Source: Wyeomyia smithii
Taxonomy: Eukaryota > Arthropoda > Insecta > Diptera > Culicidae
Assembly: GCF_029784165.1 (NCBI RefSeq)
Contig: NC_073695.1
Coordinates: 98,499,485-98,563,484, forward strand
Length of the DNA: 64,000 bases
Direction: 5' to 3'
A model generated the notes under the pieces. The model worked only from the letters and a program-made list of their open reading frames with translations. It was not told where the DNA came from and searched no databases. Below, piece by piece: positions 12,170 to 23,990 of the stretch. Made by a program: the position numbers and the translations under genes. Within the stretch, counting starts at the first letter, position 1, and each line of letters begins with the position of its first letter.

Positions 12170-13581
12170 GCCCGTGGCTTGCTAGTCGGCTTACCGGCCG
12201 TGCACCTCGGGCCTCCCATTATGTGCTTCGCGTCACGCTTCCCGGCGCACGCCAAGCACTTCGGGGGCTCTCCGCAGTCTTTGCTTTTGTGGCCTGCAGC
12301 ACCGCACCGCCTGCATAGGGAGCTCCTGTCAGGCCCCTTGCAGCTAAAGGACTTGTGTCCTTGCTCGAAGCATCGAAAGCAGACCTCCGGCGGCTGGTTG
12401 ATGCTGAGTGGGCACATTGACCAGCCCACTTTGAGCCCCGCTACCTTTAGCGCCTGGTTTGCGTCTACTGACGGAAGCCTGACAGTGGCGGTCTGGGTTT
12501 CTACTGGGCCTTTGCGCAGTCGAACTGCCTCTGGTGCCACAACCACTTCGCACTGCTCCTTAAGGGCATCCACGACTTCGCATGCCTCGGTGACTTCGTC
12601 CAGGTATTTAAGTTGTAGGGTTACCTGCGACGTGAGTGCCCGAACCTGCACTCTATCTCCAAGCGCTTCTTGAGCCAATGCCCGATAGGCTGGGCCCTTG
12701 TTTCTGGCTTCCTTGCGGAGCTCGACGATCATTTCTTCCTTGCGGGATCGGCGGATGCTGCGCACATCTGCCCCCAGATCTTTGAGCTTCGCATCGCCTC
12801 TCATTGCCTTAAGGACTTCCGAGTACTTTGACTCTTCTGTCTTAAGGATGAGTGCGTCGCCCTTATTTTTAACTTTCTTCGTCGCAGGATTTATAACCGG
12901 GCGCGGTTTTTTGGCCACCACTTTTTGGTTCCTACTCCTTCCCGAAACCGTTACCCACGGGTTACCGGGAGCCTTCTGCTCCTTGGCTGCCACCGTGGGC
13001 GTTGCTTGCGCCACTCCTACACCGGTCTGAGGGCTGTTTGCGATTAAACGCTTCTTGGTGCCCCCGGGGGCCGTCTCTCCCGGGGACTGTCGCGTTCGTT
13101 TGGCAGCTGGTCCTGCCGCGCAAACCGCCGCAAACGTGCTGGCGTCCGTTTGGACCGACTTCGTCGCCAGCTCGGTCACCTTCGTCTCCTCTTTCTCCGC
13201 AGCCGCAGCTTTCATTTCGAGCTCGGCATGCTCCTTTTTCGCAGCATCGACGGAGGACCGAAGCATGTAGAGGGCCTGCTTCAAGTACTTCGTTGTATTG
13301 CTGCGACTTTTTGCAAACTCGATTATAGCATCGAGCTGCTCAGACAGGGCCACTACCCTCGGTAGCGTGTCCCGCTGTCTTCCGACCGCCTTTAATAGCT
13401 GTGGACTAGCCACCGCGATGTCTTGCGAAGATCCGGTAGGCGTACTGCCTTTACCGTCTTCGCAGGCGACCTTCACTGCATCCGTCTCCACTTTTCTAGG
13501 CGGAGACCGCTGGATGCCACCTCGCGCAAATGGGTTTTCCAACCCATCTGCCCCCATCTCCAGAGTTTTGTTTTGCTGCAT
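12166..13581 (-). CDS. R1-clade LINE ORF1 (gag-like zinc-knuckle protein)
   Basis: A 471-residue open frame starting MQQNKTLEMGADGLENPFAR. The N-terminal half is charged and alanine/lysine-rich with probable coiled coil around residues 75-120. The C-terminal third has three knuckles: CFRCFEQGHKSFSC, CRRCGAAGHKSKDC, and a third beginning CLACAGKRDAKH. It ends R-A-stop with the stop overlapping the start of ORF2. ORF1 of this clade forms the RNP and directs the element to its target. It is intact here, unlike ORF2. Confidence 0.85.
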   Translation of the reverse strand: MQQNKTLEMGADGLENPFARGGIQRSPPRKVETDAVKVACEDGKGSTPTGSSQDIAVASPQLLKAVGRQRDTLPRVVALSEQLDAIIEFAKSRSNTTKYLKQALYMLRSSVDAAKKEHAELEMKAAAAEKEETKVTELATKSVQTDASTFAAVCAAGPAAKRTRQSPGETAPGGTKKRLIANSPQTGVGVAQATPTVAAKEQKAPGNPWVTVSGRSRNQKVVAKKPRPVINPATKKVKNKGDALILKTEESKYSEVLKAMRGDAKLKDLGADVRSIRRSRKEEMIVELRKEARNKGPAYRALAQEALGDRVQVRALTSQVTLQLKYLDEVTEACEVVDALKEQCEVVVAPEAVRLRKGPVETQTATVRLPSVDANQALKVAGLKVGWSMCPLSINQPPEVCFRCFEQGHKSFSCKGPDRSSLCRRCGAAGHKSKDCGEPPKCLACAGKRDAKHIMGGPRCTAGKPTSKPRA

Positions 13582-14234
13582 TTTTGTTTATTGGGTCCTC
13601 CTACCAGCCGCTATCCTTATCCATAATGGAGTAGTCGCCTAAATGGTCCCAAGGTAGTCTATGCCGGAGCAGTGAGGCCATGGCTAGGGGCGGCTGCCAT
13701 AGCGCCTTATGGGCAACTATGACACCCCCAACCGGCGCAAGTCAGGAAAAGACATCTGATCCTACTCCTGCCGGGTTCCCACCAGGCAATGGACTCGGAA
13801 CGTACTGGAAGGCCTGCCAGGTTTTACGGGACGGAGACCCCTGCACCGGTTGTTGTCTCGCCGTTTCAAGCCGTTATCACACGACATTACTAAGGGAGCT
13901 CGGCGCAGGTGCCAGCCCAAAATCATGGTACGAAAACGAAATCCGACTCTTATCCTATAGTGATGCGACCAGTTGCCGTAATTGGGAACATTACTGGCAT
14001 CAGTCCCAATGGGCGGTATAGTGCATTTGGGTGGTGGGAGCGGCACTACTCGCTCCGTCGGAGCTGCTTCCGGCCAGTGTGGCTTTTGCGAGAATTTAGC
14101 GGTCCAGTGCCTGAATCTCGCCACGACCTAGGCTAGCTCCCGCTGATGGTCCGGGACTGCTTGCTAGCAGTGAGCACTTCCGTGGCCTTCGGTAATCGCC
14201 AATTACCGACCCGTGGTGGCATACCGCTCTGCCA

Positions 14235-14236
<2 letters not shown>
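13582..14236 (-). other. 5' UTR of the R1-clade LINE
   Basis: GC-rich stretch between ORF1 and the (AT)n tract. It starts exactly at the edge of the dinucleotide tract (GATATAT...). Short open frames on either strand have no recognisable product. Confidence 0.6.

Positions 14237-14299
<63 letters not shown>
14237..14299. repeat. (AT)n microsatellite, right block
   Basis: About 31 AT units that continue the tract interrupted at 8942. Directly downstream is the I-clade copy B leader (aaatattttttcttctac...), so the combined dinucleotide tract belongs to the leader of copy B. A 16-bp poly(C) run follows at about 14389-14404. Confidence 0.97.
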
Positions 14300-14303
<4 letters not shown>

Positions 14304-14459
14304 TTTTTTCTTCTACAATATTTATTCTTTTGTTCTATTTGATCCAACTTATTGAAAAATTGTTTTTAAAATTAATACCAATTACTTGCCCCCCCCCCCC
14401 CCCCTTTCATTGAAATATTTTTCGTGTACGTGCGGTAGAGCAAAACGCTCCCGCAAAAA

Positions 14460-15850
14460 ATGGCGAACACGCAGATGGAACTTTTCTTGGATATAGAAAC
14501 AAATGGGGAAGAAATTGAAATTTCCCCCAGCAGTTCTCCCTTACCTTCCCCTGTTCCATCCCCGCTACCTAGCCCTGTACCAAGGGTACCGGAAATACGG
14601 GTAAAAGCTTACCCAGATGCAGCTAGCGGTCCCTACGTTGTTTACTTCCGGTCTATAAAGAAACCTTTAAATATCATCCAAATTGGCAAAGACCTGGCAA
14701 AACAGTTTTCGGCCGTAACCGAGATTACGAAGGTGAGACCGAACAAACTGCGAGTTGTCGTGAGTAGCTTGAAGCAAGCAAATGAAATTGCTAGCTACGA
14801 GCTCTTTATAAGAGAGTACCGAGTGTACATCCCTGCCAAGGACGTGGAGATCGACGGTGTGGTTACCGAAGGAAGTCCCACGGCCGATGACATTTTGCGT
14901 CACAGGGTTGGCTGATTCAAGAACCCCCTGATTCAAAATGTAAAGATACTGGATGTCAAGCAATTGCATTCAGTATCCATCGAAGAAGGGAAGAAGAAAT
15001 TCCTCCCTTCGGATTCCTTCCGGGTGACATTCGCCGGATCCGCACTGCCGAGCTACATAGCTTTGGACAGGGTTCGTCTGCCTGTACGCCTGTTTGTACC
15101 GCGGGTCATGCATTGCCAAAATTGCAAGCAGTTAGGCCATACAGCCACCTACTGCTGCAACAAGGCACGCTGCAGCAAGTGCGGAGGCAATCATGCTGAG
15201 ACCGCTTGCAGTGAGGATACTGAAAAGTGTCTTTACTGCGAGGGAACTCGGCATGACCTCTCGGCGTGTCCCGCGTACAAACAGCGCGAGGAAAAAATTA
15301 AGCGTTTCCTCAAGGAACGATCAAAGCACTCTTTTGCAGAAATGCTTAAGAGGGCTGAGCCACCCTCGACAGGAAACATCTCTCCTTTTTGCCAACCGAT
15401 GAGGGTACATCTGACGATCCCGTCGAAGGGTGTTCTTACGCCATGCCAGAAGGATCTAGGAAGAGGAGAATGCTTAACTCTCCTAATCTTTCTCGCAAAG
15501 GTTGAAGATGACCCCTAGCGGAATGACCAATAAGCCTAAGCCAACACAAAAAGGATGCGGTGAAGAAAAACCGAAACAAGTACCTCCCGGGTTCGATTTT
15601 AAATCAAACCAGGAGTACCCACCGCTTCCTGGGGCACCAAAAACCTCTCGTGCACCCATTTCTCGATAAGAAAATAGAAAAGAAACTGGGTTCATAAAAT
15701 TCTCTGATATTGTGGATTGGATATTCAAAACGTTCAACATACCAGATCCCCTTCAAAATATTCTTCTTGCCCTTCTCCCTACAGTGAAAACCTTTTTGAA
15801 GCAACTCGCAACAAGTTGGCCCCTCATTTCAGTTATCATATCTATCGATG
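14460..15850 (+). pseudogene. I-clade LINE ORF1, copy B (one nonsense codon and a frameshift)
   Basis: ATG at 14460 gives MANTQMELFLDIETNGEEIE and the same RRM-like domain and three CCHC knuckles as copy A. Codon TGC of copy A is TGA here (14913-14915), splitting the frame into 14460-14915 and 14964-15518 in the same phase. Near 15378 one base is missing relative to copy C, so the tail (after MRVHLTIPSKG) is out of frame. The natural end would overlap the ORF2 start at 15848. Confidence 0.82.
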
Positions 15851-18541
15851 ACTAATACGGTGGAAGAGGTTAGGAATTTTATCACTGTATTACAGTGGAA
15901 TTGCAGAAGTATCATCCCCAAATTCGATCTATTTTCTCATTTGATAAACACATACAATTGTGATGCGTTTGCGCTCTGTGAGACGATTCGTCGAGATCGA
16001 GACTCCCACGGTGGAGGTGTACTTTTAGGGATCAAAAAGTGCTACTCTTTTTACAGAATCGACCTCCTCTAGATCTCGAATATTGAAGTCGTTGCCATTC
16101 AAACGAATATGAATGGAAAAGACCTTTGCCTTGTTTCATTATATATTCCCCCATCCGCGCGGATTGAACAGAAGCAAATTACTGATATAGCAGAGTTGCT
16201 TCCCGCGCCTTTTTTGATTTTGGGAGATTTTAACTCTCACTGTTCGCTATGGGGGTCGCTGTACTACAACAACCGATCTTCTTTAATCTGTAACTTGAAC
16301 GACGACTTCAATATGACATATTTGAATACTGGGGAAGCGACACGTGTACCTAATCCTCCAGCACGTGAAAGCGTGCTTGACCTTTCCCTTTGCTCGACAT
16401 CACTGGCGTTAGATTACCAATGGAAAGTAATCAACGATCTTCACGGTAGTGGTCATCTTCCAATCGTTATATCAATTGCTAATGGTTCAACTCCACCGAA
16501 CCCAATCAATATTTCCTACGACCTTACACGTAATATTGATTGGAAGCGTTATGAGTCTATTATAGCGGAATCTATCGAGACTCACGAGGAACTTCCTCCG
16601 GAGGAAGAATACGCGTTCTTAGCTGGCTTGATAATCGACGCCGCGACTCAAGCTCAGACGAAACCGATACCCGGGGTAACGATTAGACAGCGCCCTCCCA
16701 ACAAATGGTGGGACAAAGAGTGCTCTGAGCTGTACGCGCGAAGGTCCGCGGCGTATAAGAACTACCGGGAGTACGGCACTGTCAACCTACTTCGAAAGTA
16801 CGAGGCACTGGGCTACTACGGAAGAGCCTCCATTTTCGATGTTGGAATGTTCAATGGCACCCTCTCGTGCAACAATAAGGCTCCAGGGTTAGATAGAATA
16901 AAATTCAACCTGTTGAAGAATCTACCCGACTCTGCAAAAAGACGCTTGTTGAATTTGTTCAACAAGTTTCTTGAGCTAAATATTGTTCCGCATGACTGGA
17001 GGGAGGTAAAAGTCATTGCTATTCGGAAACCCGGGAAACCTGCCTCTGATCACAATTCATATAGGCCGATTGCGATGCTCTCTTGCCTCCGGAAATTAAT
17101 GGAGAAAATGATCCTCTTACGGTTAGACAAATGGGTCGAAACGAACGGTTTACTTTCAGATACTCAATTTGGCTTTCGCCGGGGCAAAGGGACGAACGAT
17201 TGCCTAGCGTTGCTTTCTACTGAAATTCAACTCGCATTTGCTCGAATAGAGCAAATGGCTTCTGCGTTCTTGGATATTAAGGGGGCTTTTGACTCTGTCT
17301 TTGTAGAAGTTTTAAGCGCGAAACTTCATTCGCAGGGACTTTCACCAAATTTGAATAACTTTTTGCTCAATTTGTTGTCAGAAAAGCATATGTATTTCTC
17401 ACATGGCGATTCGACAACTTCCCGAATTAGTTACATGGGCCTCCTCCAGGGCTCATGTTTAAGTCCTCTCTTACATAAATTTTACGTCAATGACATCGAT
17501 GAATGTCTTGCAAATTCATGCACGCTACGGCAACTTGCAGACGATAGCGTTGTATCCATTACTGGTAGCGAAGCTAGCGATCTGCAAGGACCATTGCAAG
17601 ATACCTTAGACAATTTGTCTGAATGGGCTCTTAAGCTGGGTATCGAATTCTCTCCGGAGAAAACTGAGTTGGTCGTTTTTTCTAGGAAGCATAACCCAGC
17701 TCAGCTGCAGCTCCCACTAATGGGTAAAACGATCTCTCAGGTTTTAGTCGCTAACTATCTCGGGGTCTGGTTCGACTCTAAATGCACCTGGGCTTGCCAT
17801 ATTAGGTATCTGACACGAAAATGCCAACAGAGGATTAATTTTCTTCGTACGATTACCGGAACTTGGTGGGGTGATCACCCAGGAGACCTTCTAAGGTTAT
17901 ACCAAAAACGATGTTGTCAGTTATTGAGTACGGCTGTTTCTGCTTTCGCTCCGCCGCGAACACGCATATTTTGAAACTAGAAAGAATACAATATCGTTGT
18001 TTGCGTATTGCCTTGGGTTGCATGCAGTCGACCCATACAATGAGTCTTGAAGTGCTAGCGGGTATTCTTCCGTTGAAACATCGTTTTTGGAATCTCTCTT
18101 ACCGGTTACTAATTCGATGTACAATCATGAACACATTAGTAATTGAAAATTTCGAGAGGTTGGTAGACCTTCAATCCCAAAGCAGATTTATGACTTTATA
18201 TTTTGACTATATGACTATATGACACCATGAAAGAAGACATTATTGGTATCCCGGATCAATTGCGCCCACAAGAGATCCCTAAGATTTTTTCAAATAAGCT
18301 TAAGCATGTTAGTTGTGATAAAATGTTTTATACTGACGGATCTAATCTAGATGAGTCCACTGGCTTCGGTGTTTTCCACGAAAATTTTACCGCCTCCTAC
18401 AAACTCGATGCTCCTGCTTCCGTGTACGTCGCAGAACTTGCTGCTATTCAGTACTCTCTTGGGATCATCGAAACCCTGCCCATAGACCACTACTTCATCT
18501 TCACAGACAGTCCAGTGCCATTGAGGCTCTGCAATCGATGA
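15848..18541 (+). pseudogene. I-clade LINE ORF2, copy B, broken
   Basis: ATG at 15848 begins MTNTVEEVRNFITVLQWNC. A 14-codon stretch (FLNSNDQLN...) present in copies A and C is deleted after FALCET. TAG at 16070-16072 interrupts the endonuclease. From 16109 the frame is open through the rest of EN, including GSGHLPIVIS that copy A lost, and RT (FLDIKGAFDSV, LLQGSCLSPLL, LADDSVV) to 17974. The EN-RT linker is shortened (RKYEALG joined to YYGRASIFD). The frame break after LRLYQK is the same as in copy A. RNase H (18227-18541: FYTDGS, AELAAIQYS) is frameshifted and then lost by deletion near 18619. Confidence 0.85.
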
Positions 18542-19039
18542 AGACTGTGAAGCACACCCCGTATTTCCTGGGAAAAATACGGCGGTTTTTGAGTGCTTTA
18601 ACAGATAAAAATTACCGGGATGACACAGCTGTACTGTTTTTTGAAGAATGCTGACATTAAAATTTAAAATTCTTTTGTCTATTTGTCAGAATACCCGTAT
18701 ACGACGCTGGAGACACGAACACGAAGAGCCTACATATATGTTTGAAAAACAAAAAGAACTCCAGTCGAAACACAAATAGATTATATATCTCAATTAGTTT
18801 TAAGCAAGAATTGTATCTCCCCTCCTCTCACCTTTAATCCCCACTAGCTCGAAGTCGGCCGCGAGAAATAAAAAAAGTGCCTCCCTCCTTTTCCTGCTAA
18901 TTTAGAATTAATAAAAAGTGTACTTGGCTCAGTAAAACATAAAATTGTATCGTGCCGTGTCAAATAAACCAGATTAAACCAAAATAGAATTTTTTTCACA
19001 ATTTCGTTTTTCCCAATATATTTGAATATCTTGTGGTGT

Positions 19040-19385
19040 TTGAAAGGAATCGTGATTTGAAATGACTAGTTTATCGTAATGCGATATCCCTATTAAAAGC
19101 AAACAACTGAGCAAGTTAATCGGAAATAATCGATACGGATGGTTTATAAGTTACGAAAGCATTACAAATTAAATGTTCTGAAGATTGTTCGTGAGTTATT
19201 TTCATACAAACTACAGTAATTGAATTACAGTGTGCAGCTCTGCATCGTTCATTCACTTCCCTAGTACATACTGGTTTTTGCAAGGCGAAAACCAGAATTG
19301 ATAACCTCGGAAATGGTTTTTTTGAAAGGCTACGCAAGTGATTTCCTCATTTTTGATGAGGGGAAAGCAATATAAAAGAAAGTTT
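19040..19385. repeat. unnamed dispersed repeat, copy 1
   Basis: Shares ordered blocks with 48005-49065: 'aaatgactagttyatcgtaa', 'aaacaactgagcaa', 'ggatggtttataa', 'tcgttcattcacttcc', 'ctggtttttgc' and 'attgataacctc'. The second copy carries a ~710-bp insertion between the halves. No coding capacity recognised. Confidence 0.65.
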
Positions 19386-19889
19386 CATAATCATTATAAT
19401 CCAAGTGACGCTATAACAATTTCACCGCTAAGTGGATTGAAAGTTGTGTTTAGATTTTAAAATATTGAGTATTTTTCTTAATGAGAAATTCTCGCTGATA
19501 CCATGCCACTAGGTGCACAAGGTCTTTCGAATTTGATACAAACGCATATAGTTGATAGAAATAGATAAAAATTGATAATGCCATTGTCGATTGATCGAAT
19601 TTGTTGACCCCTCGGTTATCAAGGGGTGAAATAGTTTCTAGAAAAGATGAAATTTTAGCAAGAAATTTAGAAATTTGAGCTATATCTCTTAAATTAGTTA
19701 TGGAACCTACTACAAGAAGCACTTTTCTGTAAAGAGGAATGATATGGCACTCATTTGGAGTGATCAGAATTTTGCCCGCTATCTTGAATTTAACTGCCAT
19801 TTCGGATTATATCAGAAAAATGCGATTTTGACTCTGTTCGCGACAAGCATTAGAAAGCTGAGACCAAACCAATTTTCCGAACGCCCACA

Positions 19890-20072
19890 TTCTCACCTGA
19901 TTTGAATCCTTTGGACTTAAGCATTTGGGGATACATTGTAGGAGAGCTAGGTGGAATAAAACACATGACGTTGGACACTTTTAAGAACCGTTTAGGAAAA
20001 GTTTGGGATGAAGTGCCGATCGAAGTCGTGCGTGCGGCTTATGATATTTTGAGAGGCGCTTGCGGGCCATAA
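19890..20072 (+). pseudogene. Tc1/mariner-type transposase C-terminal fragment
   Basis: The frame reads FSPDLNPLDLSIWGYIVGEL then HMTLDTFKNRLGKVWDEVP and ends at TAA 20070-20072. The 'SPDLNPLD..W' motif surrounds the third catalytic acidic residue of Tc1/mariner transposases. D rather than E in 'NPLD' suggests a mariner/DDD-type relative. The N-terminal two thirds are absent and the upstream 19450-19889 has no matching motif. Confidence 0.7.
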
Positions 20073-20404
20073 ACCAATGCAATTCAACTGTAACTTTACT
20101 ACTCTACCATGATAATGAAAAAGAACCAGATAAGAAATATTCATCTGTTTTAATACTATGGCATTATAAAAGTGTTTCACTTTCACGGTGACACCATGTA
20201 CATTTTTAGTGTTGTGGAGTATTAAGCCCAATTGTGCAAAAATACCAGGAGATCCTACACTGACCTTTTTTGAAACAAATTAGCATGAAAAAATCAGTCA
20301 TCTCAGGTTTCTTTTGAAGCAAGTTAAAATAGATTATTCAGTTGCTTGAAACTCTTCTGAACAAACCAAGGTGGGCAATCTTGAGGAAAAAAGTTTTTCT
20401 AACA

Positions 20405-20745
20405 AAAACGTTTTCGAATGGCTTCTAGATGACCATTAGGGTGCCAGCCAAAATGGTCATCTCGAATTTCACATACAAAATGTCATTCACATATTCACAT
20501 ATACAAAATGTTCACCTGCTCGAAAAAACACGCTGTGCAAAATTTCAGCTCAATCGGACCTAAAATGGGGTGGCGCAAAGCGATTGAAGTTTGGCTTTTC
20601 TGAAAACCGAAAAATCACCCACGTGAAATTTCGGTTTTCGATTTTTTTTTTTATGCCAAATGACTTAAAAACGCATGAAACGTCGAGAATTGGTGTCATC
20701 TGAAAAAAATTTCTTTTGCAAAAATTTACTCTGTCCCAGAGTCGT
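20405..20745 (+). repeat. dispersed repeat, copy 1
   Basis: Reverse-complement counterpart of 38130-38455. Shared words include 'cgattgaagtttggctttt', 'caaaatttcagctcaatcgg' and 'acgcatgaaacgtcgagaat'. A more diverged relative lies at about 56440-56530 and 57125-57165 inside the kmo intron. No open frame. Confidence 0.7.
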
Positions 20746-20879
20746 TTAGCCGTTTTTTCAATTGTGGAAGGCGGAGTTCAAAATGTTTAAAATTTATCTT
20801 TTGAAATTGATCACTAGTCTCTCGAAATAGCTTTTATAATGATATACACTATAACTAGCATCGAATACATTATGTTTCA

Positions 20880-21560
20880 TTAGGGTGGTTCATTTATTCG
20901 GCATAGGGTGGTTCATAATATTGTGAAAAATGAGTATAAAATAAAAAAAAGTACTTCGTTTCGTTTGATTGGTGTGACGTCTTCGACAAAGTTGTAGATA
21001 ATAATTCGGCCTTGCCAAAACAATCACACTCAAAAAAAAAATCGTTCAAAAGTTAGAAGTAAGATTAAAAATTAATTATTCAAAAGGGCTCATTTTTTAA
21101 AAACTTGATTTTTTTTTAAATAAAACCTACGAAAGATTACCAAAACAATTAAACCAGTCCGATCATATAGAAATTAAGAAAAATAAGTAATCATTTAAAA
21201 AAAATATATATTTTTTGAAAAAAAGAATTGTTCTCAATAATTTTTTTAAGAGGCATATTTTTTTTGAAAGGACAAAATATTATCTACAACTTTGCCGACG
21301 GTTTATTTGATTGGCATAGTGTATCTGGCAAAGTTGTAAATAATAACTTCGTTCCTCAAAAAAAAATTAACCCTGTGAAAAAAAAAATAATTTAAAATAT
21401 ATAACTTTTTTTCTGATTTCTCCATGGCCGGTTTCATTGTTCAGGAAAACTTTCGTAGTTTTTATAAAAAAAAAATCGGTTTTTTAAATGGGCTGTTTTC
21501 GATAATTAATTTATAACTTTCTTTTATTTGTTTTAAAAATTAGTAATTTGTTTTCAGAGT
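20880..21560. repeat. AT-rich repeat debris with 'TTATCTACAACTTTGCCG' motif
   Basis: The motif occurs as 'gacaaagttgtagataata' (20990), 'attatctacaactttgccga' (21278) and 'ggcaaagttgtaaataat' (21328), in both orientations, and again at 35000. 'AGGGTGGTTCAT' is duplicated at 20882 and 20905. It looks like ends of a decayed MITE family. No genes. Confidence 0.5.
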
Positions 21561-21569
21561 GTATATTTT

Positions 21570-22930
21570 TTGCCTTTCTCCTAGAAAGGTATAGCAATCA
21601 CTTGCAAAACCGAGAGTATAAAAGTGCTCCAAAGGGCCGAATGGCATATATCACTCGACTCAGCTCGACGAGCTGAGCATTTTCTGTATGTGTGTGTGTA
21701 TGTGTGTGTGTATGTTCAGATTTTTATTCTCACTCACTTTTCTAAGAGATGGCTGGACCGATTTTCATGAAAATAATTGCAAATGAAAGGTCTTGTTGCC
21801 CCATAAGACCCTATTGAATTTTATTGTAATCGGATTTTTAGTTTAGAGGTTATGTTTAAAAATGTGAAAATCATGAAACATTAATATCTCAGAAACTACA
21901 CAACCGATTTGAACAAAATTGGTCTCAAAAGAACGGGCTACCTGGAAAACCCTTAAGTTGTGAATTTCATGAAGATTGAACTTGTGGTTCAAAAGTTATG
22001 AAAAGAAACGTGTTCTGAAGACTGTTTAATCTCACTCATGTTTCTCAGAGATGGCTGTACCGATTTTCATAAAATTAGTGTCAAATGGAAGGTCTAATTG
22101 CCCCATAAGACCTTATTGATTTGTTTTGCAATCGGACTATTACTTTGCCTGTTATGTTTAAAAATGGGAAATCCAGCTATGCAAAGGAACATATTCCGAA
22201 GACTACTTGGACTCACTCACTTTTCTCAGAGATGGCTGACCCGATTTCCACAAAATTAGTGTCAAATGAATGGTCTAGCTGCATCAGAAGACCCTATTGA
22301 ATTTAACTGTAATCGAACTGTAACTTCATTTGTAATGTGCCGACTTGTGAAAATCACGAGACTTCATTATCTCAGAATCTACACAACCGATTTGATTATT
22401 ATTATCAGATGAGCGGGCTAGTTAAGGGTTAACTGATGAATTATGATTGAACACGTGGTTTCAAAGTTTGGCTGCCCTACACGTTCCCATTTCATTTGAT
22501 TATAATCGAACTTAAGCAACCGTTATGCATTAAATTGTTATTAAAACAACAAAAGTCTATTATCTCAAAGATTACATGACTTATTTGAACATAACTAGTG
22601 TCATACGAACGAGTCATCTCTCAAACTCACAAATAACAAACTTCATAACAATTTGATATGTGGCTCAAAAGTTATGGAAAGAAGAGAAATTCAAAGACTA
22701 TTTAAAACTAAACCTGCTTTGATCGATATATGTGGCCTCAACATAATTTAAATGTGGTATCGTACTATTTGAACGTTCCAAGTTCATTGATTCCTTGCGA
22801 TTTGTTTGAAGTCTGCAAATGCACGACGAATCGGCCATAGGATATGATCAAAGTCAAATAACAAATCGTTTGAAATGATTGGTTTTATCGAAATGACAAC
22901 ATCCTCGTCTTACATCGCCTTAATCTTCTA
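21570..22930 (+). repeat. dispersed repeat with internal degenerate units
   Basis: Starts with 'tttgcctttctcctagaaagg', a purine/pyrimidine (TG)n stretch (21684-21712), then diverged units with 'actcacttttct.agagatggctg.accgatttt' at about 21733, 22031 and 22211 and 'gccccataagaccctattga' after each. A reverse-oriented fragment is at 57890-58170. The right end (22805-22905) is a Helitron helicase relic. No intact open frame. Confidence 0.65.
22805..22905 (-). pseudogene. Helitron helicase C-terminal relic
   Basis: Reverse complement matches 1435-1520 closely (shared 'gactttgatcatatcctatg'). The minus-strand translation reads KPIISNDLLFDFDHILWPIR then RAFADFKQI. This is interpreted as the helicase segment preceding AFAMTINK. 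Confidence 0.4.
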
Positions 22931-23990
22931 TTAAATAAAAATAAGTTGTTGTCTGTATAACGGCGTTTCACTCCAAATAGAATCAAAATATTTGAATGAT
23001 TCTTTTTGTGTTTGTTTTGTCTGGATCTTCGACGAGTTAATAAGCCATAAAAATAACATAATCAACTGATAAAGTTTAAAAAAAAAATGAAATATATTTT
23101 CGCCTTTTCCCGCCTTTTACACCAAAAACAACGTCATTAGATTACTATGATTGCAGGCTATGAGTGGTAGACAAGCTGTTGTAGCGTCGTTATTGAGGCG
23201 TCGTTGTTGAGTAAACAAGCCCCTTTTAATGATTCACATATAAAGTGATATTCGTTTCGCTGCCTACTACACCTTTTCTATGCAAAAGCGCTATAGTGTG
23301 ATAGCAGCAAACTCGACATGCAGGGTAAATATGTATAAAACGCCCCCCCGGGGCATAACGCCCCAGTCCATTTATTCGGAAACACACAAAAAATAAAACA
23401 TGAGACTATTGGGAATCCGTAGCGAGTCATAGGACCAACCTTCTGTGCAAGTTTGATAATTGTCACTAGCAGCAAAAAATAAACAAAAATCAATTTTGAT
23501 TTGAGCTGCTTCAGATCTAATTTCTTGCAGCGTTTCCGTAACGTTTTTTCACTAGCGTATAAAGTTTATTACCTGGTATTTGCGCTTATATATCTCAAAT
23601 GAACCTCTAATCAGCTGTATCTAGTGAAGAAACGATAAAAATTGTATAATTTGCTTAAGTTTTTAATGCTTTCTGCTACCTTACAGCTCCGGGCAATATG
23701 CCCCACCGCTAGCCGGGCTGATTTGTTCATTGCTTTAGCGTTTGCTTCTGAGACTTTTTTTTTTTTTTTAAGGGGGGATTTGTTAGTAGCTTAAGTATTT
23801 ATGATAAATATTAGTAAATAATGAGTATGTGTGTCCAATCACAAATGGTGACTTCTCAACACTGTTAGAAATTTGTAATTTTAATTGTTAGGATTTGTTT
23901 GCTTTCGCAATTAGGACTTATCATTCGTAGGGACTTAAACCTACTTGTCAGAAAAGGGGAAGTAAACTTACAACTAACTTAATTGCTAAC

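Noticed and set aside
9212..13642. Many plus-strand open frames of 60-180 codons
   Set aside because: Antisense shadows of the GC-rich R1-clade ORFs.
19450..19800. 116-codon minus-strand open frame
   Set aside because: No motif, no splice or start context, and surrounded by repeat debris.
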